Shown one piece after another: positions 17,683 through 26,558 of a stretch of DNA of 64,000 nt. The notes under the pieces were generated by a model. It worked only from the letters and a program-made list of their open reading frames with translations. It was not told the DNA's origin and did not search any database. Source of the DNA: Sphingomonas sanguinis (GTDB lineage Bacteria > Pseudomonadota > Alphaproteobacteria > Sphingomonadales > Sphingomonadaceae); the NCBI RefSeq assembly GCF_019297835.1, contig NZ_CP079203.1:717001-781000 (forward strand). Direction: 5' to 3'. How positions within the stretch are numbered: position 1 is the first letter of the stretch; each line of letters opens with the position of its first letter. The translations under genes were made by a program, and so were the position numbers.

Positions 17683-19346
17683 CCCGCCTGCCCCTCGCCG
17701 CCTTGGCGCTGTCGCTGCTCATGGCGGGCACGGCGTCGGCCCAGACCGCGACCTTCGACCGCTTCACCTATCAGGGGCGCTCGATCGAGCAGGTGAAGCC
17801 CAAGGCGGGCGAGTATTTGAACCCGATCATATCGGGCTATTATCCCGACCCGTCGGTGACGCGCGTGGGCAAGGATTATTATCTCGTCAATTCGTCCTTC
17901 GCGCACTTCCCCGGACTGCCGATCTTCCATTCGACCGACCTCGTCCACTGGACCCAGATCGGCAATGCGATCGACCGGCCGGGCCAGTTGGACTTCACCG
18001 GACGCTCGGTGTCGGAGGCGGTATTCGCACCCGACATCAGCTATCACGACGGCACCTTCTATATCGTCAACACCTGCGTCCAGTGCCGGGGCAATTTCGT
18101 CATTATCGCCAAGAACCCGGCCGGGCCCTGGTCCGACCCGATCTGGCTGCCCTTCGAGGGGATCGACCCGTCCATCTACTGGGAGGGCGACCGCGCCTAT
18201 ATCGTCAACAACCGTGCCCCCGATGAGACGCCGCGCTATGACGGCCACCGCGCCATCTGGATCCAGGAATATGACTGGCGCGCGGGCAAGATGGTCGGTG
18301 AGAGCACGCAGCTGGTCAATGGCGGCGTCGACCTGTCGAAGAAGCCCGTCTGGATCGAGGGGCCGCATATCTTCAAGAAGGACGGCTGGTATTATCTGAC
18401 CGCCGCCGAAGGCGGCACCAGCGTCAACCATTCGCAGGTCGTATTGCGCTCGAAGGAGCTTCGCGGCCCCTATGTTCCGTTCGCGAACAACCCGATCCTG
18501 ACCCAGCGCGATCTCGATCCGAAACGCCCGCACCCGATCAGCGCGGCGGGCCATGCCGAGCTGGTCCAGACGCAGAATGGCGACTGGTGGGCAACCTTCC
18601 TGGCGACGCGGCCCTATGCCGATGATTTCTACAATATCGGGCGCGAGACCTTCCTGCTCCCCGTGACGTGGAAGGATGGCTGGCCGGTCATTCTCGAACA
18701 CGGCAAGACCGTGCCCTGGACCCATAAAGTCCCGAACCTGCCCGCCTCGCCCGCCCCCAAGCTGCCGACGAGCGGCGATTTCGGCTATACCGACGAGTTC
18801 GACGGCAACCGGCTGGCGATGCAATGGATCGGGGTGCGGACGCCCAAGACGCCATTCTATTCGGTCGCGAACGGCGCGCTGACGATGAAGGGCGGCGATG
18901 CGCTGGGTGACCGGCAGGGCGTGCCGGGCTTTGTCGGGCGGCGTCAGCAACATGCGATCGCGGATGTCTCGACCACGCTGCGCTTCACCCCGACCAAGGA
19001 CGGCGCCCGCGCCGGGCTGGTCGCGATGCAGAACGACTATGCCTATTTGTTCTTCGGCCTGGCCCGGATCGACGGCCAGCCGCGCATCGCGCTCTACAAG
19101 CGGGAGGGCAAGAATACCCGCGACGAGACGGCGGCGGAGACGCTGATCGCCTCCGCCCCCTTCACGCCCAAGGGGCCGGTGACCCTGACCCTTCATTCCA
19201 AGGGCGGGACGATGGGTTTCGACTATGAGAGTGGTGGCAAACGCGTGACGTTGAAGAGCGATCTCGACGCCCGTTTCCTCAGCACCGCGCGCGCGGGCGG
19301 GTTCGTCGGCACGGTAGTCGGCCCCTATGTGTATACGCCGCGATGA
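17679..19346 (+). CDS. GH43 beta-xylosidase/alpha-L-arabinofuranosidase (XynB type)
   Basis: A 555-residue exported GH43 protein. The signal peptide is MTRLPLAALALSLLMAGTASA. The catalytic base Asp57 is in GYYPDPS, the pKa-modulating Asp in GIDPSIYWEGD, and the general acid Glu in WIEGPHIFKK. A C-terminal beta-sandwich follows (about 360-555; DEFDGNRLAMQW onward), typical of the two-domain GH43 beta-xylosidases. It should release xylose (or arabinofuranose) from oligomers made by the neighbouring xylanase. It starts inside the xylanase stop (ATGA), and its own stop overlaps the next gene the same way, so expression of the three enzymes is translationally coupled. Confidence 0.93.
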   Translation: MTRLPLAALALSLLMAGTASAQTATFDRFTYQGRSIEQVKPKAGEYLNPIISGYYPDPSVTRVGKDYYLVNSSFAHFPGLPIFHSTDLVHWTQIGNAIDRPGQLDFTGRSVSEAVFAPDISYHDGTFYIVNTCVQCRGNFVIIAKNPAGPWSDPIWLPFEGIDPSIYWEGDRAYIVNNRAPDETPRYDGHRAIWIQEYDWRAGKMVGESTQLVNGGVDLSKKPVWIEGPHIFKKDGWYYLTAAEGGTSVNHSQVVLRSKELRGPYVPFANNPILTQRDLDPKRPHPISAAGHAELVQTQNGDWWATFLATRPYADDFYNIGRETFLLPVTWKDGWPVILEHGKTVPWTHKVPNLPASPAPKLPTSGDFGYTDEFDGNRLAMQWIGVRTPKTPFYSVANGALTMKGGDALGDRQGVPGFVGRRQQHAIADVSTTLRFTPTKDGARAGLVAMQNDYAYLFFGLARIDGQPRIALYKREGKNTRDETAAETLIASAPFTPKGPVTLTLHSKGGTMGFDYESGGKRVTLKSDLDARFLSTARAGGFVGTVVGPYVYTPR

Positions 19347-20893
19347 GGTGGCTTCCCCTCGCGCTACTCGCGGCGCTGCCCGCCTTGGCCGGAGCGCAGG
19401 TCTGGCAGTCTGATCGTGGTGACGGCACCTATGCCAATCCGCCGCTTTACGCCGATTATCCCGATCCTGACATCATCCGGGTCGGCCAGGATTTCTACTT
19501 CATCACCACGACCTTCGCGAACGTGCCCGGCCTGACCATCATGACCTCGCGCGATCTGGTGAACTGGCGGTTCGTCGGCCATGTCATCGACCGGCTGGAG
19601 GGGCTGCCGCAATATGATCTGAAGGACGGCGGCGCGTATCGGAAGGGCATTTTCGCGCCCAGCCTGCGCTACCGCGACGGCGTCTTCTATATCGCGGTGA
19701 CGCCGGTGGGCGAGAAGACGCGCATCTATCGCTCCAAGGACATTCGCGGTCCGTGGGACATGAACCGGATCAGCGAGGCCGCGTTCGACCCGGGCCTGTT
19801 CTTTGACACCGACGGCAGCGCCTATATCATGACCTCGGTCGGGTCGGACGGCACCAACACGCTGCTCAGCCTGGACCGCGACCTGCGCACCGTGACCGAC
19901 AAGCGCGTCGTCTATTACAACAAGGGCGCGGAGGGGTCGAAGCTCGTCAAGCGCGGCGACTATTATTACATGTTCAACGCCATCCCCCGGCGGCTGGGCA
20001 TGACGGTGTCGCGCGCAAAGAGCCTGTTCGGGCCGTGGGAGACGCACGACCAGATCGACGACAAGACCGGCGGCCATCAGGGTGCGATCGTCGATCTGCC
20101 CGACGGCACCGACTATGGCTTCGTCATGGTCGATGCGGGCGCGGTCGGCCGGATGACCAATATCAGCCCGGTCTTCTGGAAGGACGGCTGGCCGGTCTGG
20201 GGTACGCCGCAAGCCCCCGGCCGGGTACCCGCCACCGCGACCAAGCCGATCCAAGGTCAGCCGGTCGGCGTCCTCCCCGCCTCGGACGATTTTTCCGCGC
20301 GCACGCTGGGTCTGCAATGGCAATGGAACCATAATCCCGTCGCCAGCGGCTGGTCGCTGACCGAGCGGCCGGGCTGGATGCGCCTGCGCGCGGGTCAGGC
20401 TCCGGCCTTGTGGAGCGCCCGCAACACGCTGCTGCAAAAGGGGCAAGGGCCGTTCAGCCGGGGCACGGTAGCGATCGATACGACGCACATCCGCAGCGGT
20501 GACCAGTGCGGCTTCGGGACCTTCGGCAAGTTCAGCGGTCATATCGCGGTCGGCCGGGGCAGCGACGGGCGGCTGACCCTGACCATGCGGGTGATCGAGG
20601 ACGTCGCGGCCGACAAGGGCACGACGCAGAAGACCGATATGCGGGTCGATGCCAGGCGCGTGTCGGCGAAGCGGCTGTTCTTGCGCACGGACATGGACTT
20701 CAAGACCGACCGAGCCAGCATCGCCTATAGTGTGGACGGACGGGACTGGCAGGCGCTGGGCGGGGAATTTCCACTCGCCTTCGACTGGCGGACGGGGACG
20801 TTTCAGGGGCAGCAATATGCGCTGTTCTGCTACAATCCCGGTGCCAAGGGCGGATGGATGGACGTGGACAGCTTCACGTTGTCGGGAAGGTAG
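19343..20893 (+). CDS. GH43 alpha-L-arabinofuranosidase/beta-xylosidase (second type)
   Basis: A 516-residue exported GH43 protein, clearly different from its upstream neighbour. The signal peptide ends LAGA, the catalytic base Asp41 is in YADYPDPDI, and the acidic site DPGLFFDTDGSAY follows. The general acid Glu lies in NKGAEGSKLVKRGDYYYMF. A C-terminal beta-sandwich of the kind often annotated with beta-xylosidases (DDFSARTLGLQWQWNHNP) occupies the last 190 residues. Substrate choice between arabinose side chains and xylo-oligomers cannot be settled. It is the last gene of the GH27-GH10-GH43-GH43 operon and is followed by a long inverted repeat that can act as terminator. Confidence 0.92.
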   Translation: MRWLPLALLAALPALAGAQVWQSDRGDGTYANPPLYADYPDPDIIRVGQDFYFITTTFANVPGLTIMTSRDLVNWRFVGHVIDRLEGLPQYDLKDGGAYRKGIFAPSLRYRDGVFYIAVTPVGEKTRIYRSKDIRGPWDMNRISEAAFDPGLFFDTDGSAYIMTSVGSDGTNTLLSLDRDLRTVTDKRVVYYNKGAEGSKLVKRGDYYYMFNAIPRRLGMTVSRAKSLFGPWETHDQIDDKTGGHQGAIVDLPDGTDYGFVMVDAGAVGRMTNISPVFWKDGWPVWGTPQAPGRVPATATKPIQGQPVGVLPASDDFSARTLGLQWQWNHNPVASGWSLTERPGWMRLRAGQAPALWSARNTLLQKGQGPFSRGTVAIDTTHIRSGDQCGFGTFGKFSGHIAVGRGSDGRLTLTMRVIEDVAADKGTTQKTDMRVDARRVSAKRLFLRTDMDFKTDRASIAYSVDGRDWQALGGEFPLAFDWRTGTFQGQQYALFCYNPGAKGGWMDVDSFTLSGR

Positions 20894-20897
20894 TCCC

Positions 20898-20986
20898 GTG
20901 GCCTTCGACTTCGCTCAGGCTGAACGGAGCGAGGGGTCGAAGGCCACATATCCCACCATCCGTTCAGCCTGAGCGAAGTCGAAGGC
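20898..20986. repeat. Inverted repeat, copy 3 of the 3-copy family
   Basis: The arm at 20898-20927 is inverted at 20960-20986 with the same GGCTGAACGG-type core as copies at 6064 and 10281. It fills the gap between the convergent GH43 and halogenase-like genes. Confidence 0.88.
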
Positions 20987-20999
20987 TACGCCCTTCCCC

Positions 21000-22547
21000 T
21001 CAGATCGTTGGCAAGCCCCGCTCCACGATCTTACGGATCAAATCGCGGTGCTTGGGCAACCCCGCCAGCAACCGCCCGGTCTGCACATCATTCTCCCGTC
21101 GCGCACGCTCGGCGGCGACCGTTTCGGCGATCAGGCTGCCCGGCGCGATGTCGGTGCGCTGGCCCATGCCGTACAGGACATATTGGTAGCTGGCCGAAGG
21201 GAAGACCTCCTCTACCCGGTCGAACTCGTCATGCATCCACGGCGCCTGATAGCGCCACAGTTCCATCAGTTCCTGCAAGCGATCCGGCATCGTGTCGGTG
21301 CGGCAATTGTCCCGCCAGAAGTCGCTGTCGGTCCGCTGTGTCAGCGAATAATGCAGCTTCAGGAAATCGACGATCCGGCCCCAGCGGTAGAGCGTCGTGT
21401 CGTTGAACCGCTTGGCGACGGTGTCCATCACTTCGCGACAGGCGGGCATCTGCTCGGCGATCAGCTTGGCCGAAAGCTCGATCAGCACGATGGCCGACGC
21501 CTCCAGCGGCTCCAGGAACCCCGCCGCCAGCCCGACGCCGACACAGTTGCGCTTCCAGAAGCGGGCGCGATGCCCCGCGCGGATCTTCAGTTCGCGCACC
21601 GGCAGGTCACGCCCCGCCTCGCCCAGATAGGCCCGCAGCTCGCGCTCGGCCTCGTCACGATCGATATGGCTGCTCGAAAAGACATGCCCCACCCCGCGCC
21701 GCGTCGGCAGGCCGATATCCCAGATCCAGCCCGAGGACTGCGCCGTGGAAATGGTATGCGACGCGATCGGCGCCTCGGGGTCGTCATAGGGCACCTGGAT
21801 GGCGAGCGCCGTGTCGCAGAACAGCACGTCATTCAGCGGCTTGAACGGCACCCCCATCGCCTCGCCGAGCAGCAGCGAGCGAAAGCCGGTGCAGTCGACG
21901 AACAAATCGCCGGTCACTTCGCCAGCCTGCGCCGTCCGCACCGCACGTATGTCGCCGCTCTCGGTCAGCAGCACCTCTTCGACATCGGCCAGCACATGCC
22001 GCACGCCCAGCTGCTCGCAGCAATGGCGGCGCAGGAAGTCGGCGAACTTGCCCGCATCAAGGTGATAGGCGTAATTGGCGATCGCTTCATATTCTGGCGT
22101 CGCGATTGTCTTGGGTGCCAGCCCCGCGTCGCATATCCGGCCCTGCGGCGTCACTGCGTCGCAGAAACTGACCTCCTCCTCCTCCGCCGTCAGCCAGTGC
22201 GGTGCCAGGTTCACCTGCGCAAAGCTCTGCGGCAGCATCAGCGGATGGTAATATCCATCGTCCGCCGCGCCCGTGGTCCAGCGATTGAACCGCGCGCCCT
22301 GTTTGAAAGAAGCATCGCATTCGCGGAAGAACGCCGTCTCCGACACACCCATCTTGCGCAGCGTGGTGCGCAGCGTCGGCCAGGTCCCCTCGCCTACCCC
22401 GATGATGGGCACGTTGGGGGACTCGACCAAGGTGACGGTAAAGCCATGCGGCCGCCGCCCCTGATGCCGGGCGGCGATGACACCGGCGGTCAGCCAACCG
22501 GCCGTACCGCCGCCGACAATCACGATATTGTGAACGGGCTGAACCAT
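21000..22547 (-). CDS. Flavin-dependent 'tryptophan halogenase'-family protein
   Basis: A 515-residue flavoprotein of the PrnA/RebH-like halogenase family. The FAD motif GGGTAGW is at residues 12-18, the active-site Lys is at about 82 (ASFKQGARF), and the signature region GWIWDIGLP is at 273-281. The usual WxWxIP signature reads WxWxIG here. True halogenases need a separate flavin reductase, and none is nearby. In sphingomonads, caulobacters and xanthomonads, members of this branch sit beside TonB receptors, SapC-like and cupin genes and have no proven halogenation substrate. It lies 68 nt downstream of such a receptor, with a hairpin between them. Cytoplasmic; substrate unknown. Confidence 0.85.
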   Translation of the reverse strand: MVQPVHNIVIVGGGTAGWLTAGVIAARHQGRRPHGFTVTLVESPNVPIIGVGEGTWPTLRTTLRKMGVSETAFFRECDASFKQGARFNRWTTGAADDGYYHPLMLPQSFAQVNLAPHWLTAEEEEVSFCDAVTPQGRICDAGLAPKTIATPEYEAIANYAYHLDAGKFADFLRRHCCEQLGVRHVLADVEEVLLTESGDIRAVRTAQAGEVTGDLFVDCTGFRSLLLGEAMGVPFKPLNDVLFCDTALAIQVPYDDPEAPIASHTISTAQSSGWIWDIGLPTRRGVGHVFSSSHIDRDEAERELRAYLGEAGRDLPVRELKIRAGHRARFWKRNCVGVGLAAGFLEPLEASAIVLIELSAKLIAEQMPACREVMDTVAKRFNDTTLYRWGRIVDFLKLHYSLTQRTDSDFWRDNCRTDTMPDRLQELMELWRYQAPWMHDEFDRVEEVFPSASYQYVLYGMGQRTDIAPGSLIAETVAAERARRENDVQTGRLLAGLPKHRDLIRKIVERGLPTI

Positions 22548-22568
22548 GGGTCAGTAGGTCCGAGAAGC

Positions 22569-22604
22569 GGCGGGGATGTCAAGCCGAAGCCCGCCATCCC
22601 CGCC
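22569..22604 (-). terminator. Hairpin between TonB receptor and halogenase-like gene
   Basis: GGCGGGGATG (22569-22578) is the exact inverse of CATCCCCGCC (22595-22604). It lies 11 nt past the receptor stop and lacks a T-run. It may reduce read-through so that the halogenase is made at lower level, or protect the receptor mRNA 3' end. Confidence 0.5.
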
Positions 22605-22615
22605 ACCGGCCATCA

Positions 22616-25600
22616 TCAGAAGCGATAGCGCGCGCCGAGCGTGAAGCGACGGCCATAATCGAACACGTCGAGCAGCTGGTTCTTGAACCGGCCATGCGTG
22701 CTCTGCTTGTTCTTGTTGATATTGAGCGCTTCACCGAAGATCGAAAAGTTCTTCGTGACGTCATAGCTGCTGGTCAGGTCGACCTGAAAGCTCTGGTTCA
22801 CGAAGGTCGGCTCGGCACCGTACGACCCGGTATTCTGGTTCTGGCCAAAGCCCGCCAGATATTCGTCACGCCAGTTCAGCGCGGTCCGGAACTGGAAGCC
22901 GTTCTTGTCATAGAAGCCGACGAAATTCGCGGAATTCGCCAGACCGGTCACCGCAAAGCCGCTCTGCCCGACGATCTTCGGGTCATAGGGCTTGTTGGTG
23001 TTGACGAAGGTGCCGTTGGCCTGGAAGCCGAAGCCGCTGTCGCCGAACACCTGCTGCCACGCGATTTCGACACCACGGACCGTTGCGTCGGGACCGTTGA
23101 CCTGCGCCGTAATGGCGAAGACCGCAGGGTTGCCCGTCGTCGGGTCGATCACGCCGCCCACCGTCTGGTTGGTTACGCCGCCGACGATGAAGTTGCTGAC
23201 GTTCTTCAGGAACAGGTCGACCGCGATGTACGAATTGCGCTGATAATACCATTCCGCCGCAACGTCGAAATTGCTGGCGAGATACGGCTTCAGGTTCGGA
23301 TTGCCACCGCTGCCCGACAAGGCGCCGACACGCTGGCCGTTGCCGATGCCGACGACGGGGTTCAGCAGGTTGAGGGCCGGACGGGTCAGCGTGCGCGACG
23401 CATCGAAGCGCAGCTGCAGATTATCGGTCACTTCCAGTCGCAGATCGACCGAAGGCAGAACATAGGTATAGCTGCTGCGGTTCGAAATCGGCTGAACGTC
23501 GGTGAAAGCGATCGATAGCAGCGTCGGATCGGCGGCACTGCGCGTGATGGCCGTGGGCGCACGACCCTGACCGATCGAGCGGAGGCGGGTGTTCTCGGTC
23601 CGCACGCCAAAGGCGGCGTGCAGCGGCATGCTGCCGATCTGACCTTCCATCTTGCCGCTGAAGAACAGCGACAGGGTCTTTTCGTTGACCGACAGGATGC
23701 TGCCCGGATCGACCGCTTCGGTGAACTGGCCGGTGAAGCCGTTCACGCCACCATTATAGTTGAAGCCAAGGACGTTCTGCGCCTGCGGGTTGCCCAAGCT
23801 GGTCAGATAGTTCTGATAGGCCTGCGGGCTATAGACCAGGACCGACGGTGGTAGCGTGCCGCCAAAGCCAGGGATGAAGTTGTTGAGGCTGATCGACCCC
23901 TGATACAGGCTCGACGGCAGCGGCGAGACGCCCGACCCCTGGCCCGACGGTGTACCATAGCCGGCATAAGCCTGCCAGAAATTGTTGGTGAAGGTGCTGC
24001 GGTTCAGCAGGTTGAAGGTGTCGTCGGTGTACTGACCACCTGCCTTCAGCGTGATGTCGTCGGCGGCCTTCCACGTCACGACGCCACGGAATTGTTTCAG
24101 CTCGTCGGTATTCTTCTGGGTTTGCAGGACGGTGACGTGCGACCCGATCACCGTCGGATCGGCCCAACGGCCACCGTTACCGGCGGGGCCGAAATTGCTG
24201 ATCGACGGGAACGCCTTGTTACTGTCGGCGGTGATGTTGAAGCCTAGATTGGTGCCCAGTGCACCACCATAGCCGATGTCGCCGTTGCTGCTGCCGATAG
24301 TGTTACCGGGGTTCAGCCAGCTCTTGGCATAGGCGCCGTCCGCCTCGACGGTCAGCTTATCGCTGACGTCCCACTTGACGTTCAGACCCGTCTGGTTGGT
24401 CTGAAGGATCTGCTTGTTCATCGCTGCGGTGAAGTCGGTCGGAGAACCAGCCTGGGTAAAGCTGACCGCCGTGCCGTTTGCGTCCTGCTTGACGTTGCGC
24501 AGCGCATCCTGACTGAACCACACGCCGAAGCCGTAAACGTCCGTCGAGATGGTCTGGCGCGAAAAATTGTTGTCCAGCGTGACCATCAGGTCGTTGCTGG
24601 GGTGCCATTGCAGGGCGACGCGACCATCGACGCGCTCGTCCTGGGTCCGCTGCTGTTCGGCGCCATATTGCTGCGGGAACCAGCCTGTCAGGGTGCGGCG
24701 ATCGCTGGCGGCGGCGGTGGCGCTGGTGGTCGGGTTGCAGGTCGCGGCCGTGCTGCCGGTCAGCTGGCAAGGCGCGAAGTTGCCGCCCGGCCAACCCGAC
24801 ACGAAGACGCGGTTGGTATCGGTATCACGGCGAGTATAGATGAAGCTTGACAGGATGCCGAGCGTATCGTCGGCAAAGGTGTCGCTGACCAGCGCGCCGA
24901 GCGTCGGCACGACATGGCCCGCGCGGTCCTGAAGCGACCCGGAAGCGCTGACAGCGGCGCGGAAGCCGGGGTGGTCGAACGGCTTGGGAAACTGGATGTC
25001 GACGGTAGCGCCGATCGAGCTGGACGCCAGCGACACGTCCGGCGTCTTCAGAACGCTGATGCCGCCGATAAAATCCGAGCCGACGGTGCTGAAGTCGATC
25101 TGGCGACCGCCGGTCGCGGTCGAGATGCGGCGGCCGTCATACAGCGTGGTGTTGAAGTCGCCGCCAAAGCCGCGAACGGTGATACCGGTCGGCTCGCCAC
25201 GGGCACCGGACCGCTGGATCGAAACGCCGGGCAGACGCTGGAGCGAGGCCGCAACGTTGGAATCCGGAAATTTGCCAATGTCTTCGGCCGAGATCGCGTC
25301 AACCACGCCGGTCGCGGTCCGCTTGATGTCGAGGTTACGCTGCAAGGAGCTACGCAGGCCGGTGACGATGATGTCGGCGGTGGTCGCATCGCCCGTGGGC
25401 GACGGGCTGTTATCGGCTTCGCTGGGGGCGGTGGACTGATCCTGCGGGGTTCCGGCCTGTTGGGCGGTGGTGGCGTTGGCCTGGACCGGCACATCCGGGC
25501 GGACCGCGCCGCTGGTCTGGGCGAAGGCCGTTCCCGGCGACACCATGGCGAGGGCCATGAGCGGCGAGACGCCCGCCATCAAGGTCCGGCGCGAAACGAA

Positions 25601-25630
25601 TGCAGCCACAAAAGCAGTGCGAGCCACCAT
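22616..25630 (-). CDS. TonB-dependent outer-membrane receptor (carbohydrate type)
   Basis: A 1004-residue outer-membrane receptor. A long signal sequence ends about AFAQ, a Ser/Ala/Gln-rich linker follows, and the TonB box is probably DIIVTGLR. The plug includes ISAEDIGKFPDSNVAASLQRLPGVSIQR and ITVRGFGGDFNTTLYDGR. The 22-strand barrel ends in LGARYRF with terminal Phe. It matches the Xanthomonas/Caulobacter receptor class linked to plant-glycan loci. It most likely imports xylo-oligosaccharides using TonB energy; the ligand is inferred from neighbours. ATG 25630 is chosen because AGGAG lies 8 nt upstream. An operator-like site is 76 nt upstream, and the divergent SapC-like operon starts about 240 bp away. 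Confidence 0.92.
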   Translation of the reverse strand: MVARTAFVAAFVSRRTLMAGVSPLMALAMVSPGTAFAQTSGAVRPDVPVQANATTAQQAGTPQDQSTAPSEADNSPSPTGDATTADIIVTGLRSSLQRNLDIKRTATGVVDAISAEDIGKFPDSNVAASLQRLPGVSIQRSGARGEPTGITVRGFGGDFNTTLYDGRRISTATGGRQIDFSTVGSDFIGGISVLKTPDVSLASSSIGATVDIQFPKPFDHPGFRAAVSASGSLQDRAGHVVPTLGALVSDTFADDTLGILSSFIYTRRDTDTNRVFVSGWPGGNFAPCQLTGSTAATCNPTTSATAAASDRRTLTGWFPQQYGAEQQRTQDERVDGRVALQWHPSNDLMVTLDNNFSRQTISTDVYGFGVWFSQDALRNVKQDANGTAVSFTQAGSPTDFTAAMNKQILQTNQTGLNVKWDVSDKLTVEADGAYAKSWLNPGNTIGSSNGDIGYGGALGTNLGFNITADSNKAFPSISNFGPAGNGGRWADPTVIGSHVTVLQTQKNTDELKQFRGVVTWKAADDITLKAGGQYTDDTFNLLNRSTFTNNFWQAYAGYGTPSGQGSGVSPLPSSLYQGSISLNNFIPGFGGTLPPSVLVYSPQAYQNYLTSLGNPQAQNVLGFNYNGGVNGFTGQFTEAVDPGSILSVNEKTLSLFFSGKMEGQIGSMPLHAAFGVRTENTRLRSIGQGRAPTAITRSAADPTLLSIAFTDVQPISNRSSYTYVLPSVDLRLEVTDNLQLRFDASRTLTRPALNLLNPVVGIGNGQRVGALSGSGGNPNLKPYLASNFDVAAEWYYQRNSYIAVDLFLKNVSNFIVGGVTNQTVGGVIDPTTGNPAVFAITAQVNGPDATVRGVEIAWQQVFGDSGFGFQANGTFVNTNKPYDPKIVGQSGFAVTGLANSANFVGFYDKNGFQFRTALNWRDEYLAGFGQNQNTGSYGAEPTFVNQSFQVDLTSSYDVTKNFSIFGEALNINKNKQSTHGRFKNQLLDVFDYGRRFTLGARYRF

Positions 25631-25706
25631 CTTCCCCTCTCCTACGTTTATCATATTCATGCGCGATCGACGTTCTTGCGCCGTACCACCCATTTGATGA
25701 CTCGAT

Positions 25707-25718
25707 GTTAGCGTTATA
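25707..25718. promoter_or_regulatory. LacI-type operator candidate O4 (TonB receptor / SapC divergent region)
   Basis: GTTAGC|GTTATA is the weakest palindrome of the five but keeps the TA-n-C|G-n-TA core. It lies 76 nt before the receptor start and 150 nt before the SapC-like gene, between the divergent operons. Confidence 0.5.
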
Positions 25719-25868
25719 ATAGATGCATCACAAGCCATTTGTCAGAGCGGATAGGACCGGCTATCGCGTGGCTTGACGGCAGACGCATGGGACGGACACA
25801 GTCCCGGCCTGACCGCCCCGCTTCGCATGGAATGCGACGGGACCGAGGGGATGAAGGGACCGACCGGC

Positions 25869-26558
25869 ATGGCTGAAATGGAATTGCTCGACAGCGCGCG
25901 TCATGCGGCCCTGCGCGTTTCCGCCGCCCCCGATGCGGGGCGCCACTTCGTCCAGCTTGTGGCCGACGAGTTCCTGCCCGCCGCGCTCCATTATCCGATC
26001 CTGATGGCCCGCCATCCTGAAACCGGCGACCTGTATCCCGGCGCGCTGATGGGACTGGTGCCGGATGAAAATCTCTGTCTCTCGGCAAACGGCGCGCTGG
26101 CCGATTATCGCCCTGCCGATCTGGAGCGACAGGGCTTCTATGTCTCGGGCGAGAATATCGCGATCGACGCGCATCATCCCGCGCTGACCCAGATGGACGG
26201 CACGGCCGTGTTCGACACGGATGGCGGCCCCGCCCCTGCGCTTCGTCGGGTCCAGGCGGCGCTGCGGCGGCTGCATGTCGGCCTGCCGGAGACCGAGAAG
26301 TTCCTGCGACGGCTGGAGAAGAACAGGCTGGTCGAGCCGATCGACCTGAGCTTCGAATTCGACAATGGTGAAAGCCTGCGGCTCGACTCGCTCTACACGA
26401 TCAGCCTGGATGCAGTGCACGCGCTTCCCGACGACGTGGCGCTGGCGCTGTTCCGCTCGGGCGACCTGCAACTCATCTATGCGATTACCGGATCGGTCCG
26501 GCATATCCCGACGCTGGCGCGCCGGCGCAACGAGCGGCTGAGCGGCCTCACCCGATGA
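25869..26558 (+). CDS. SapC-like protein
   Basis: A protein of about 229 residues matching the SapC family, which is named after a Campylobacter surface-array protein gene. It has the family's ALLDSARHAALRV-like opening (here ELLDSARHAALRV), FVQLVADEFLPAALHYPIL, GLVPDENLCL and a C-terminal VLALF-type region (ALALFRSGDLQLIYA). No signal peptide or membrane helix is seen, so it is probably cytoplasmic. Biochemical function is unknown. ATG 25869 is preferred, with AAGGGA about 9 nt upstream; ATG at 25851 is possible. Its stop overlaps the JmjC-cupin start (ATGA). The pair diverges from a TonB receptor plus halogenase, a recurrent neighbourhood. Confidence 0.85.
   Translation: MAEMELLDSARHAALRVSAAPDAGRHFVQLVADEFLPAALHYPILMARHPETGDLYPGALMGLVPDENLCLSANGALADYRPADLERQGFYVSGENIAIDAHHPALTQMDGTAVFDTDGGPAPALRRVQAALRRLHVGLPETEKFLRRLEKNRLVEPIDLSFEFDNGESLRLDSLYTISLDAVHALPDDVALALFRSGDLQLIYAITGSVRHIPTLARRRNERLSGLTR

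Noticed and set aside
17595..20815. Long minus-strand frames opposite the two GH43 genes
   Set aside because: Both lie wholly inside convincing coding sequences and encode low-complexity basic proteins.
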